64,000 nt of DNA from Chromohalobacter israelensis (GTDB taxonomy: Bacteria; Pseudomonadota; Gammaproteobacteria; Pseudomonadales; Halomonadaceae). This document shows, piece by piece, positions 48,018 to 55,990 of this stretch. Below the pieces are notes generated by a model that was not told the DNA's origin, ran no database searches, and saw only the letters and a list, made by a program, of their open reading frames with translations. How positions within the stretch are numbered: the first letter of the stretch is position 1; the number at the start of each line of letters is the position of its first letter. Where the stretch lies: the NCBI GenBank assembly GCA_000761475.1, contig JQNW01000005.1:186001-250000 (forward strand), in the 5' to 3' direction. Position numbers and translations under genes: made by a program.

Positions 48018-48476
48018 CTACTCACTCTGCGACGGAAATGGGGCTCCCTCGCTTTCTTCCGCCTGATGACGTCGTTGCTCCGGCGTCCATAACGTCTTGA
48101 GATAGTTCACCACGGAGCGGATCTCGGCGGGGGTCAGGACATTCTCGAAGGCCGGCATCGTCAGTCGCTCGGTCTTGTTCCAGGGGTCGCGCCATCCCTC
48201 GGCGATGATCCGGTAGAGCATCGCATCGGAGTGTTTCCAGGTATGCCCCTCCGGCCCGTGAGGGGGAGCGGGCAATTCGCCCTGGGCATTCTGGTGCTCC
48301 CAGTTCGGCTGGCCCTCGCCCTCGCTGCCGTGGCAGCTGGCACAGTACTGCTGGTAGATCCTTTCTCCCTCTTCCAGCCGAGAGGTATCGCGCGAAGAGG
48401 GGCCACCCCCCGCCATGGCCTGCCCGGCGGCACTCATCAGCAGCCACGTTGTGACGAGGATCCAGAGCTTACGCAT
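48018..48476 (-). CDS. Exported c-type cytochrome
   Basis: 152 residues. Signal peptide (KLWILVTTWLLMSAAGQAMA), one haem motif CASCHG (about 46-51), and an axial Met candidate in LTMPAFENVLT (about 108). Class I cytochrome c fold with C-terminal helix SVVNYLKTLW. It carries electrons in the periplasm. It is the last gene of the copper/thiol operon and overlaps the preceding gene by 8 bases. An electron donor or acceptor specific to this operon is not identified. Confidence 0.88.
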   Translation of the reverse strand: MRKLWILVTTWLLMSAAGQAMAGGGPSSRDTSRLEEGERIYQQYCASCHGSEGEGQPNWEHQNAQGELPAPPHGPEGHTWKHSDAMLYRIIAEGWRDPWNKTERLTMPAFENVLTPAEIRSVVNYLKTLWTPEQRRHQAEESEGAPFPSQSE

Positions 48477-49335
48477 CGGGGGGTGTCCAGGTTTGGCCCT
48501 GATCTTCGCTGCGCATGAGCTCCCCCTCGCGATCCAGGGCATAGAGCGTTCCCTGCGGCGCAAGCGTAAGCGTGACGAACGTCGGGCCATCACCCTTTAC
48601 TTGCTGCCACTCCTGGCCGCCATTGTCGCTGCGCCACAGGCCTTGCTCCGTGGCCACATAGACGTGTTCGGGATCGTCGAGCTTGTAGGCCAGATCATAG
48701 ACTCTGCCGGCATCGAGCTCCCCGGTCGGTCGCCAGCCGCAGAAGCAATCCATCGACAGGCGAACCGCATCGTCGGACACCGCATAGAGCCAGCCAGTCT
48801 GCATGCTCCCCTCCATATCGGAGTGGATGAGCCGGCGAACGGGTTGGGCAGGACCGCTATCCATCTTCTTCCAGGTCGTGCCGGCATCCTCACTCTGGTA
48901 GAGGCCGTCGTCGGCAATCACCACATAGAGTGTCTCGGGCTGATGGCGGTGCACGTCCAAGGCGGTAACGTCCTGGTTAGGCAAGCCATCGTTGAGTTCC
49001 TGCCAGGTTTCTCCATGATCGGTGCTGCGCTGCACCCCGATCGAGGGGCCGGCGATATAGAGGGCCTGTTCGGCTGTTGCCGGTTCCGATACCGTTACCA
49101 ACCGTCCCTCCGCTACTTCGTCGGGCAAGGGAATCATCGTCCAGGCCGCCCCGCCATCCGTGCTTTCGAAAAGCTGGTTGGCCTGTACTTTGAGCAGCCG
49201 TTCGCCTGTTTGGTCATAACTCAGCGACGGCAATGCCTCCTCGGCGCCCCCGGCCATACTGACGAAGCTCAGACTGGCCATGACCCAGCTCGTCAGTGAC
49301 AGGGCACGCCAGAAGCGACCCGTGATTTTGTTCAT
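48469..49335 (-). CDS. Exported BNR/Asp-box repeat protein
   Basis: 288 residues. Signal peptide, then five Asp-box/BNR motifs: STDGGAAWT, STDHGETWQ, SEDAGTTWK, SDNGGQEWQ and SEDQGQTWT, spaced about 40-60 residues. This predicts a beta-propeller of sialidase/Ycf48 type in the periplasm. No sialidase catalytic residues are evident; relatives are annotated as F510_1955-type glycosylhydrolases without proof. The start is ATG 49335 behind GAGGAAA. It overlaps the cytochrome c gene, suggesting a joint role such as assembly of a periplasmic electron carrier. Confidence 0.82.
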   Translation of the reverse strand: MNKITGRFWRALSLTSWVMASLSFVSMAGGAEEALPSLSYDQTGERLLKVQANQLFESTDGGAAWTMIPLPDEVAEGRLVTVSEPATAEQALYIAGPSIGVQRSTDHGETWQELNDGLPNQDVTALDVHRHQPETLYVVIADDGLYQSEDAGTTWKKMDSGPAQPVRRLIHSDMEGSMQTGWLYAVSDDAVRLSMDCFCGWRPTGELDAGRVYDLAYKLDDPEHVYVATEQGLWRSDNGGQEWQQVKGDGPTFVTLTLAPQGTLYALDREGELMRSEDQGQTWTPPDA

Positions 49336-49358
49336 TGCAATATTTCCTCGAATAATGG

Positions 49359-50102
49359 CTAGCCGATGCTGCCTAGCGCCGGAAAGGTGCGCAATAACCA
49401 ATAGGACAGCTCGGTCAGTTTGCCGGTGATCATCAAGATGCCCATCAGGATCATGATCAGCCCGGCCGCCAGATGCATGACTCGGCCCCAGCGGCGCAGG
49501 AATGGCTGGTGGTGCAGGAAGCGATCGAGCGACACCGCCGTCAACAGAAAGGGCACCCCCAGGCCCAGCGAATAGATGCCGAGCAACGCCATTCCGCTCG
49601 AGGCATTGGCCGTCGAGGCGCTGACGGTCAGAATGGCGCCCAGGATCGGGCCGATGCAGGGGGTCCAGCCGAAGGCGAACGCCACACCTAGGAGGTAGGC
49701 CGCACCAGGCCCCCCGCCCGCTTCCTTGAGGCGGCCGATCAACCGCCATTCCCGCTGTAACCAGTGCAGCGGAATGAGCCCGGTCATGAAGGCACCGAAC
49801 AGGATGACGATGAGACCGCCGACCAGGTTCGCCTCCTGGCGATAGATCAGCAGCAGACGCCCGATGGCCGTGGCACTGGCGCCCAGCATCAGGAATATCG
49901 TGGTGAACCCGAGCACGAACCAGATCGACTGGGTTAACACCCGGAGTCGCTCCCGTCGATCCGCTTCCCGTATCTGCCCCAGCGAGCGCCCGGCGACGAA
50001 GGAGAGATAGCCAGGCACGAGCGGTAAGACACAGGGCGAAGCGAACGAGATCAGGCCCGCCAGAAAGGCCGTCGCCAGGCCGATATTGGCAAGCTCCAGC
50101 AT
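49359..50102 (-). CDS. ccdA: CcdA-type transmembrane thiol-reductant carrier
   Basis: 247 residues, six transmembrane helices. Paired redox cysteines in SFASPCVLPLVPGYLSF (about 20-36) and FGWTPCIGPILGAIL (about 144-158), the two motifs of CcdA/DsbD-beta proteins. It passes electrons from cytoplasmic thioredoxin to periplasmic thiol proteins. The TlpA gene two places upstream in the same operon is its likely partner. It lies 17 bp after the Cys-rich protein gene. Confidence 0.93.
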   Translation of the reverse strand: MLELANIGLATAFLAGLISFASPCVLPLVPGYLSFVAGRSLGQIREADRRERLRVLTQSIWFVLGFTTIFLMLGASATAIGRLLLIYRQEANLVGGLIVILFGAFMTGLIPLHWLQREWRLIGRLKEAGGGPGAAYLLGVAFAFGWTPCIGPILGAILTVSASTANASSGMALLGIYSLGLGVPFLLTAVSLDRFLHHQPFLRRWGRVMHLAAGLIMILMGILMITGKLTELSYWLLRTFPALGSIG

Positions 50103-50119
50103 CCTCCCCTATCCCGCGG

Positions 50120-50503
50120 CTAGGCTTGGAGCTTGGATATGGGCCGCTCGGACGGCACCTGGTGATTCGCCGCTTGGCGATTGGCGGATGTCGTCTCCGT
50201 GGGTACCGCGGTAGAGGCTTCCACCCCGGCTTGTGTATCAGTGACTTCGTCCTGGTCGGTCGACTTGTTTGTCTTGTCCTTGCATTTCATCATGCACAGT
50301 CCTAATCCGCACATGACAAGGCAAGGCAAGAGGCTCACCAAGAGAGGCGCGAGCCCAAGCAGGACCAACTGATCCCAGCCCATGGCAAGACCACCAGCCA
50401 CCGCCACAGCGCCCAGCAGCATCCAGCGGCGTGGGCCTGTTACCAGGCCTTTCAGTCCGGCTTTCTCTTGGCCCTTTTGGGGCTTGTCGTCACAGCAACT
50501 CAT
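50120..50503 (-). CDS. Cys-rich membrane protein of unknown function
   Basis: 127 residues. The N-terminus begins MSCCDDKPQKG, a cytoplasmic vicinal Cys pair; two transmembrane helices follow (about 28-70), the second containing LLPCLVMCGLGLCMMKCKD, that is four cysteines, one in every turn or so. A polar tail ends the chain. I recognise no family. Cys pairs on one face of a membrane helix suggest metal (Cu(I), Hg) or thiol transfer. It overlaps the TlpA gene by 4 bases (ATGA) and precedes ccdA. Confidence 0.8.
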   Translation of the reverse strand: MSCCDDKPQKGQEKAGLKGLVTGPRRWMLLGAVAVAGGLAMGWDQLVLLGLAPLLVSLLPCLVMCGLGLCMMKCKDKTNKSTDQDEVTDTQAGVEASTAVPTETTSANRQAANHQVPSERPISKLQA

Positions 50504-51063
50504 GGCGCGTCCTCCTGGGTGGTTTCTATGGTTTCGGCAAGAAAGTCGATCATTTCAGGGGTATCCCAGTCGGCCTCCCCGACCAGGCGTCCGATCTCCC
50601 TGCCCTGGCGGTCGAGCAGAAGCGTCGTGGGAATACCCACGGCACTGAGGTTCGCGCTGGCCATGCCGGTTGGATCGACGTAGGGAGCGAGATGCTCGAT
50701 CCCCACCTCCTGATAGAATTCGTTGACGACCTCGATGCCTTTGCGATCGATCGAGAGTGCGACGACCTCGAAATCTGTCCCACCCAATTCAGCCTGGAGG
50801 GCATCCAGGGTGGGCATTTCCTCGCGGCAAGGGCCACACCATGTCGCCCAGATGTTGAGCAGGATCAGCTTTCCTCCGAAGGTGGTCAGCGTCAGCGGAG
50901 TACCGTCGCCAGCCTCGAAGCTGATTTCCGACACCTCGCGTGGGCTTTCCCAGAGAAGAAACCCATTCGGCCCCACACGTTTGGGTGGTTCGGCGACGGC
51001 CAAAGAAGTGATCATTCCCCACAATGCCACCGCTACCCAACTGGTCCCGATCAGTTGTCTCAT
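50500..51063 (-). CDS. TlpA-family periplasmic thioredoxin
   Basis: 187 residues. Signal peptide (VAVALWGMITSLAVA), thioredoxin fold with active site LNIWATWCGPCREEMP (WCGPC at about 75-79) and cis-Pro in VGIPTTLLLD. A periplasmic reductase probably fed by the CcdA of the same operon; clients could be SCO1, the DUF411 protein or the apocytochrome. The start is ATG 51063 (AAGGTGAG upstream), with in-frame GTG and TTG just before it. The stop overlaps the Cys-rich gene's ATG. Confidence 0.9.
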   Translation of the reverse strand: MRQLIGTSWVAVALWGMITSLAVAEPPKRVGPNGFLLWESPREVSEISFEAGDGTPLTLTTFGGKLILLNIWATWCGPCREEMPTLDALQAELGGTDFEVVALSIDRKGIEVVNEFYQEVGIEHLAPYVDPTGMASANLSAVGIPTTLLLDRQGREIGRLVGEADWDTPEMIDFLAETIETTQEDAP

Positions 51064-51078
51064 CACCAAGGCTCACCT

Positions 51079-51519
51079 TCAGTGGGTGGCGTAAACTTCA
51101 GGGGTATCGGTCGGCTGAAAGGCCAGGGTGTAAACCTCCAGTGGGCCCTGTTTCTCGCCCGACATCCCCGGTGAGCCAAGTGGCATTCCGGGTACGCTCA
51201 GGCCTTTGATGAAAGGTTTCTCTTCGAGTACCTGGGTGACGCTTTCCACGGGTACGTGGCCCTCGAAGACATAGTTGTCGATGAGCGTGGTATGGCAACC
51301 CTGCAGTTTCTCGGAAACATCGTGTTCGGCTTTCATCTTCGCGAGATCGTGAGTATCGATTGTCTCCACTTCGAACCCGTTTCGTTCGAGATACTTGGCA
51401 TATTCGGCGCAACAGCCACAGTTGGGGTTCTTGTAGAGGGTTGCCGACGTCTCGGCTGCCAACCCTGTCAGGGGGAAGGTCAATAGAGAAGCGATGGTCA
51501 GCGCTTTCCAGTGTTTCAT
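51079..51519 (-). CDS. DUF411 metal-binding protein
   Basis: 146 residues. Signal peptide (LTIASLLTFPLTGLAA), then KNPNCGCCAEYAKYLERNG, the CGCC motif of DUF411 near residue 34, and the C-terminal KGLSVPGMPLGSPGM segment with Met residues suited to Cu(I). Family members are found in copper-resistance clusters (CopG-like). Predicted to bind copper in the periplasm and to need its cysteines reduced, consistent with TlpA 15 bp downstream. Confidence 0.88.
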   Translation of the reverse strand: MKHWKALTIASLLTFPLTGLAAETSATLYKNPNCGCCAEYAKYLERNGFEVETIDTHDLAKMKAEHDVSEKLQGCHTTLIDNYVFEGHVPVESVTQVLEEKPFIKGLSVPGMPLGSPGMSGEKQGPLEVYTLAFQPTDTPEVYATH

Positions 51520-51583
51520 ACGCTAAGGCTCCATAGAGTTCACGAGAACGTTCGGCAGCGAGGCCGGCTATACTCTCGCGGCA

Positions 51584-52279
51584 TTAATCGAAGGTGTTGA
51601 CGACAGTATGGCGAATGCGAACCCACACACCGGTGGATAATGTCTCTGGTCCTTCTGCCAACACCTTTACATAGGAAACTAGGTGCTCCGGATCGAATTT
51701 GAGCCCATGAAAGCGGGCCCGTATCCGTCCTGATTGGTCGATGACATGAGTCACAACGCCATGCGCCTGGACGCCCTCGGCCACATCGTCGAATTTCAGA
51801 CCGTAGGCTTCCGCGACCTGGCGTGTGGTGTCGACAAACTCATTTTCGCTTCGATAAAGAAACCGCCAGTTGGCGGGGTCCAGATCGAAATTTTCACCGT
51901 AGGCCCGCATGTTGTTGTGCGTGCCGGCAAAGTCCTCGCTGTCGGTAGCGATGGTGATAAATTCAACATCATCTCGTAGGCCGGTATCGTTGACTCGCTC
52001 TTGCACCTCGGCAATCAGGTTCATGTGCACCGGGCAGGCTTCCTGGCAGCGGGTGTAGATAAAATTGAGCACCACGACGCGACCTTCCAGGTCGGAAGAT
52101 GCCACGATGTTGCCCTCAACACCGGCCAGGGAAAAAGTCGGGGCCGGCTGGTCGACAAACTGGGCGTAGCGTTCCCGCTCTTGCAACTCTGCCTCGGCAT
52201 CTTCAAGGGAATGAGCAAAGGACGAAGCACTTGCCACCAGCCAGAGAATGGCTAATGGAGCATAGATGCATTTACGCAA
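51584..52279 (-). CDS. SCO1/SenC family copper chaperone
   Basis: 231 residues. Export signal (YAPLAILWLVASASSFA), then YTRCQEACPVHMNLI, the CxxxCP copper/thiol site at about 81-86, and a distal His in HGVVTHVIDQSG, together the three copper ligands of SCO proteins. It delivers copper to, or reduces, cuproenzymes. The start is taken as TTG 52279, preceded by GAGGGGAG; an ATG at 52375 would run into the preceding gene and is unlikely. Confidence 0.88.
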   Translation of the reverse strand: MRKCIYAPLAILWLVASASSFAHSLEDAEAELQERERYAQFVDQPAPTFSLAGVEGNIVASSDLEGRVVVLNFIYTRCQEACPVHMNLIAEVQERVNDTGLRDDVEFITIATDSEDFAGTHNNMRAYGENFDLDPANWRFLYRSENEFVDTTRQVAEAYGLKFDDVAEGVQAHGVVTHVIDQSGRIRARFHGLKFDPEHLVSYVKVLAEGPETLSTGVWVRIRHTVVNTFD

Positions 52280-52352
52280 ATGCTGTTCTCCCCTCGCTCC
52301 ACTAAAATGTAAATGGCTGCTCCTCTGCGGAGCAGCCCCTGGCGATCTCACG

Positions 52353-52598
52353 TCAGGCGTTACTGTCGGTTTCATGACCCTGTTGCATTTTATCCATCAT
52401 GGCATTGCATTTTTCCATCATGGTATTCATGTCACTCATCATCCCCATCATGCCACCTTCTTGCATCATGTCCCCATGCATGCCCTTGCCCTCCATTGGC
52501 TCCTGCTGCGGATCTTCCTGTGCAAGGAGCGAGCCGGTCCCGAAGGCACTGGTGGCGATGATAGCGACAGTCAGGACTGCAGTGTGACGTTTCCGCAT
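52353..52598 (-). CDS. Met/His-rich exported copper-binding protein
   Basis: 81 residues. Signal peptide (TVAIIATSAFGTGSLLA) and a mature part with about 17 Met, including GMHGDMMQEGGMMGMMSDM, plus His and one Cys. Met-rich periplasmic proteins of this type bind Cu(I)/Ag(I). Start is ATG 52598 behind GAGGAGAG. It is the first gene after a MerR-type promoter, so it leads the operon that runs to the cytochrome c gene. Confidence 0.88.
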   Translation of the reverse strand: MRKRHTAVLTVAIIATSAFGTGSLLAQEDPQQEPMEGKGMHGDMMQEGGMMGMMSDMNTMMEKCNAMMDKMQQGHETDSNA

Positions 52599-52698
52599 GA
52601 CACTCTCCTCGATCTTCTTGGGACTCACCTTTCCACCAGCAAGGCTGATGGCACGGCTTGGCTTTGATTTCCACCCTGCAGCAGCGCTGCTTCTTGGA

Positions 52699-52729
52699 AA
52701 GGTATCCTTGAAGCCTACTTCAAGGTCAA
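52699..52729 (-). promoter_or_regulatory. MerR-type promoter with 19-bp spacer, drives the copper/thiol operon
   Basis: On the minus strand: -35 TTGACC (52729-52724), a 19-bp spacer, then -10 TACCTT (52704-52699). The spacer holds the dyad CCTTGAAG-TAGG-CTTCAAGG (52725-52706). The overlong spacer and dyad are the hallmark of MerR-family activation. It lies 100 bp before the Met-rich gene and is 127 bp from a divergent MerR gene. Confidence 0.85.
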
Positions 52730-52793
52730 GCCCTTATTTTTTGGCGTTTCCGCGTCATGCGGGCGGCCACCCATTGAGCGCTATAACCAGGCC

Positions 52794-52822
52794 TTGACCT
52801 TTGGGCGGCCTCACGATTGTAG
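52794..52822 (+). promoter_or_regulatory. Possible promoter of the MerR-family gene
   Basis: TTGACC (52794-52799) and TTGTAG (52817-52822) with a 17-bp spacer, about 35 bp before the regulator start. No dyad in the spacer, so this looks constitutive. Confidence 0.4.
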
Positions 52823-52855
52823 GCTGACTGAAACTGAGTAGGTAAGGAAAAGGCA

Positions 52856-53287
52856 ATGCGAGTCACTGAACTGGCTCGGGCTGGTGGGGTCACTGCGGAA
52901 ACGGTACGTCACTACACACGTGAGGGGTTGTTACGACCGCAACGGGACCCGCGCAACGGCTATCAACTCTATGACGAGGAGGCACTGGGTCGCCTGCGCC
53001 TCATTGATTGCCTTCGCTCGTTGGGAGTCGGCCTCCCAGAAATCAAGCAGATATTGACCTGGGCGGACCAAGACAGCCCTCCGGTTGTTGATAGGCACAC
53101 GCCGCTGGCTGAACAAGGGCGCCACATTTGCATGAGGATTCAAGAACTTCAGGCGATAGCGCGATGGCTGGATAGCATCGGCCACGATGATGGTCCCGAG
53201 GCCCCTAGCCTGAAGCAACTGATCGAATCGCTGGGATCGGAGCAACCGGCCATCGTCACGGATGGTCCGCGCATTGGCCATCAGTGA
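52856..53287 (+). CDS. MerR-family metal-responsive regulator
   Basis: 143 residues. N-terminal MerR helix-turn-helix (RVTELARAGGVTAETVRHYTREGLL), then a long dimer helix and a C-terminal region with one Cys in HICMRIQEL (about 97) and a His in IGHDD. A single Cys and few other ligands are unusual for CueR-type copper sensors, which use a Cys pair near the C-terminus; the effector is thus uncertain. It faces away from the copper operon, whose MerR-type operator it most likely serves. Its end overlaps the convergent TauE-like gene by 7 bases. Confidence 0.87.
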   Translation: MRVTELARAGGVTAETVRHYTREGLLRPQRDPRNGYQLYDEEALGRLRLIDCLRSLGVGLPEIKQILTWADQDSPPVVDRHTPLAEQGRHICMRIQELQAIARWLDSIGHDDGPEAPSLKQLIESLGSEQPAIVTDGPRIGHQ

Positions 53288-54012
53288 TGCGACGGCGCCA
53301 TGCTGGCCATATCGTCCATGCCGGTCATGGAGTGCAGATGCCAGAGTTGCCAGACGGCAAACGCTATGATCAGCAACGCCGCCAGCGTGCGGGTCGCTGG
53401 ATGGCGAATCCATAGCGAGACGCGGCGGGCTGCCATACCGGTCGCCAGGACGACGGGCAGGGTGCCGAGCCCGAAGGCCCCCATCATCTTCGCGGCGCGT
53501 AGCGGCTCGGCCACGGCCAGACTCCAGGCCAGCATTGAATAGATCAGCCCGCAGGGCATCCAGCCCCAGATCGAGCCCAGCGCGAAGGCCTGGGGCACCT
53601 TCACGACGGGCATCAAGCCTCGACCAAGCGGTTCGATACGCCGCCACAGCGAGCGACCCAGGGCTTCGACACGTAGCAACCCCTTCCACCAGTTGGCGAT
53701 ATACAGCGCCATCAGAATCAGCATGACCGCCGCCAGGATACGCAGCACCAGGGCGATGCCGTCCAGGGCATGGTTGAGCACGGAACCGAGCAGCGCCACC
53801 AGGGCACCGGCGAGCATGTAGCTGGTGATGCGGCCCAGGTTGTAGCCGAGCAGGAGGCCCGCCAGGCGGCTCGGCTGCCGCATGCTGGGGGGCACGGCAA
53901 AGGTCAGGGCACTCATGATCCCGCCACACATGCCGATGCAGTGCGCCCCTCCGAGCAGGCCGAAGACGAAAGCCGCCGCCAATGGCGGTAGGCTCAGGCC
54001 GGTGGGATCCAT
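53281..54012 (-). CDS. TauE/SafE- and DsbD-like membrane protein
   Basis: 243 residues, six to seven transmembrane helices. Cysteines in GGAHCIGMCGGIMSA (about 21-35) and GWMPCGLIYSML (about 151-162) sit in equivalent helices to those of CcdA/DsbD. Family members (COG2836 type) are usually called sulfite exporter TauE/SafE or 'heavy metal' proteins. The C-terminus is Met/His-rich (HLHSMTGMDDMASMAPSHH), a possible copper site. The gene abuts a free DsbD alpha-domain gene, suggesting a split DsbD-like reductant conduit. Confidence 0.82.
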   Translation of the reverse strand: MDPTGLSLPPLAAAFVFGLLGGAHCIGMCGGIMSALTFAVPPSMRQPSRLAGLLLGYNLGRITSYMLAGALVALLGSVLNHALDGIALVLRILAAVMLILMALYIANWWKGLLRVEALGRSLWRRIEPLGRGLMPVVKVPQAFALGSIWGWMPCGLIYSMLAWSLAVAEPLRAAKMMGAFGLGTLPVVLATGMAARRVSLWIRHPATRTLAALLIIAFAVWQLWHLHSMTGMDDMASMAPSHH

Positions 54013-54552
54013 TCAAGGCGCTCTATTTTCGCTATCCCCAGTACCACGAGGAGGAGAATCGAAGGCTGCCGGAGGCGACCCGTGAAGCGCGTCGAGCTCG
54101 ACCTGCTCGGGTGGATAGCAAAGTCCCCGATCGGAGCAGCCCTGAAAGGTCACCGTGATGGCCAGCGGCCCGGTAGCGGCATCGCTCGCCTCGATGGGCG
54201 CACTAAATACCACCTGGTCATAGAACACCTCGATCTCCCCCAGAGACGCGTGCACCATGGGTTCGCCGGGGGGAATTGCCAGCTCACCGAAGCTGACGTC
54301 CGCGTCGCGGCTGTCCAGGGCGAATTGGTGGAGATGGAGGTAATAGTCCTCGGCATTGAGGAAGCCGACATAGAGCCGTTCATCGTCTCGCCAGGCGCTA
54401 GCCCGGAAGGCTTCATCGGCCGGCAGGAATTCCCGTTGAGCCGAGTTACTGAAGGTGGAGCCTTTGCCACCGCCCACGGGAAACTCTCCACGGGCCGCTA
54501 CGGGTGTAGCGACGAACAGCAGCACCAGTAGAAAAGCGAAGGCCGTGTTCAT
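54013..54552 (-). CDS. Free-standing DsbD N-terminal (alpha) domain protein
   Basis: 179 residues. Signal peptide ([15 protein letters not shown]), then the immunoglobulin-like DsbD alpha domain ending in [15 protein letters not shown], the same Cys-x5-Cys pair as Cys103/Cys109 of E. coli DsbD. The beta (membrane) and gamma (thioredoxin) domains are absent. The alpha domain normally hands electrons to DsbC, DsbG and CcmG. DsbG and DsbE-like genes lie in the same run. The adjoining TauE-like gene (no gap) could replace the membrane part. Confidence 0.88.
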   Translation of the reverse strand: MNTAFAFLLVLLFVATPVAARGEFPVGGGKGSTFSNSAQREFLPADEAFRASAWRDDERLYVGFLNAEDYYLHLHQFALDSRDADVSFGELAIPPGEPMVHASLGEIEVFYDQVVFSAPIEASDAATGPLAITVTFQGCSDRGLCYPPEQVELDALHGSPPAAFDSPPRGTGDSENRAP

Positions 54553-55361
54553 GAGGTCGCCGCCGCCTTCGCCCTATCCACTGGCTGACGCCTCGACCAG
54601 ATGACCAGGGCCAGCCCCGCAATGAGCATCGGTAAGGTCAACAGTTGCCCCATGGTCAGCCAGCCGAAGGCGATGAACCCCAGTTGGGGGTCGGGCAGGC
54701 GCACGAACTCCACGCCGAAGCGGAAGGTGCCATAAAGCACCAGGAACAACCCCGAGATGAGCCCTCGCTGGCGCGGTCGGCGCGACAACCACCACAGCAC
54801 GGCAAACAGTACTACCCCTTCCAGGGCGAACTCGTAGAGCGCTGAAGGGTGGCGCGGCTCCGGCCCCAGCCCCATCATGGGAGGGAAGACCATCGCCCAA
54901 GGGATATCGCTGACCCTTCCCGGCAACTCGTGATTGATGAAGTTGCCGAGGCGCCCGGCACCCAGGCCGATCGGCACTAGCGGGGCGATGAAATCGGTCA
55001 ACTGAAAGAAGGCCAGGCGGTGCTTGCGGGCAAACAGCCATGCCGCGAGCAACACACCGGCCAGGCCGCCATGAAAGCTCATGCCGCCGTCCCAGATTCT
55101 GAAGAGCCACAGTGGGTTGGCCAGCAGTTGCTCGAGCCCGTAGAACAGCGCATAGCCCAGACGACCACCGAGGATGATCCCCATGGCACCGTAAAAGATC
55201 AGATCGCCGATATCATCGTGATTCAGGTCCAGGCGGTGGGCACGACGACGCCCCAGCCACCAGGCGGCGACCAGCCCGACTACGTACATCAGGCCGTACC
55301 AGTGAATCTGTACTGGCCCCAGAGAAATGGCCACGGGATCAATCTGAGGATATTGCAGCAT
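54549..55361 (-). CDS. lgt: Prolipoprotein diacylglyceryl transferase
   Basis: 270 residues, seven transmembrane helices. Signature motifs [18 protein letters not shown] (about 97-104) and [16 protein letters not shown] (catalytic Arg/Asn region, about 137-152). Lgt attaches diacylglycerol to lipoprotein cysteines. It is out of its usual context (next to thyA) and sits inside the thiol-redox run, overlapping the DsbD-alpha gene by 4 bases. Probably an accessory copy; no lipobox is evident in neighbouring products. Confidence 0.93.
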   Translation of the reverse strand: MLQYPQIDPVAISLGPVQIHWYGLMYVVGLVAAWWLGRRRAHRLDLNHDDIGDLIFYGAMGIILGGRLGYALFYGLEQLLANPLWLFRIWDGGMSFHGGLAGVLLAAWLFARKHRLAFFQLTDFIAPLVPIGLGAGRLGNFINHELPGRVSDIPWAMVFPPMMGLGPEPRHPSALYEFALEGVVLFAVLWWLSRRPRQRGLISGLFLVLYGTFRFGVEFVRLPDPQLGFIAFGWLTMGQLLTLPMLIAGLALVIWSRRQPVDRAKAAATS

Positions 55362-55429
55362 AAGCCTTCCTTATCTGACCGTTACCGGCCGCGTTATCAA
55401 TAAAAGTAACTTTCAGCACGCTCGATGAC

Positions 55430-55957
55430 TCATTGCTGCCATTTTTCTATCTCCTGAATAACTTTCTCAACATCCTCGGGAGTGATATAGCCCGTATGCT
55501 TATAGCGGATAATGCCCTCGGTATCGACGAGGAAAGTCTCTGGCACACCATAGACACCTAGCTCGAACCCAAGATCGCCATCCGGATCAAAAATATTGAC
55601 TTCGAAAGGTCGTCCAAAATGGTCAAGAAACTCCAGCCCCTTGGCACGGGTGTCCTTGTAGTTGATGCCAATCAAGCGCACACCACGTTCGGCCAGTGTC
55701 AGCAACTGGGGCATCTCTTCCTTACAGGTTGGACACCACTCCGCCCAGACATTGACCAGCGTGACCTCACCCTTGAGGAGGGACTCGTCAACACGGCGTG
55801 AGGGGGCTTCCAGAGTTGTCAGGGTAAAGGGTGGGAAATGCTTGGCCAGTAGAGCCGAATCGCGAGCGAAAGGATTCATTTCCAAACCACGATAGAGGAA
55901 GAACCCCAGTCCCAGGAAAACCAACAGAGGAATAAGCAGTAACAGTCGCCGTTTCAC
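55430..55957 (-). CDS. DsbE/CcmG-like periplasmic thioredoxin
   Basis: 175 residues. One N-terminal anchor (LLLLIPLLVFLGLGFFLYRG), then the fold with VNVWAEWCPTCKEEMP (WCPTC, about 70-74), GINYKD, and GVYGVPETFLVDTEGIIRY with cis-Pro. The pattern GxxGxPETFLxD is that of CcmG/DsbE, which reduces haem-binding cysteines of apocytochrome c. In this run it may serve the cytochrome c gene at 48018 or copper proteins. It would receive electrons from a DsbD-like conduit. Confidence 0.92.
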   Translation of the reverse strand: MKRRLLLLIPLLVFLGLGFFLYRGLEMNPFARDSALLAKHFPPFTLTTLEAPSRRVDESLLKGEVTLVNVWAEWCPTCKEEMPQLLTLAERGVRLIGINYKDTRAKGLEFLDHFGRPFEVNIFDPDGDLGFELGVYGVPETFLVDTEGIIRYKHTGYITPEDVEKVIQEIEKWQQ

Positions 55958-55990
55958 GTATGCGTCTCACAGGATGTCAGCTGTCATGGT

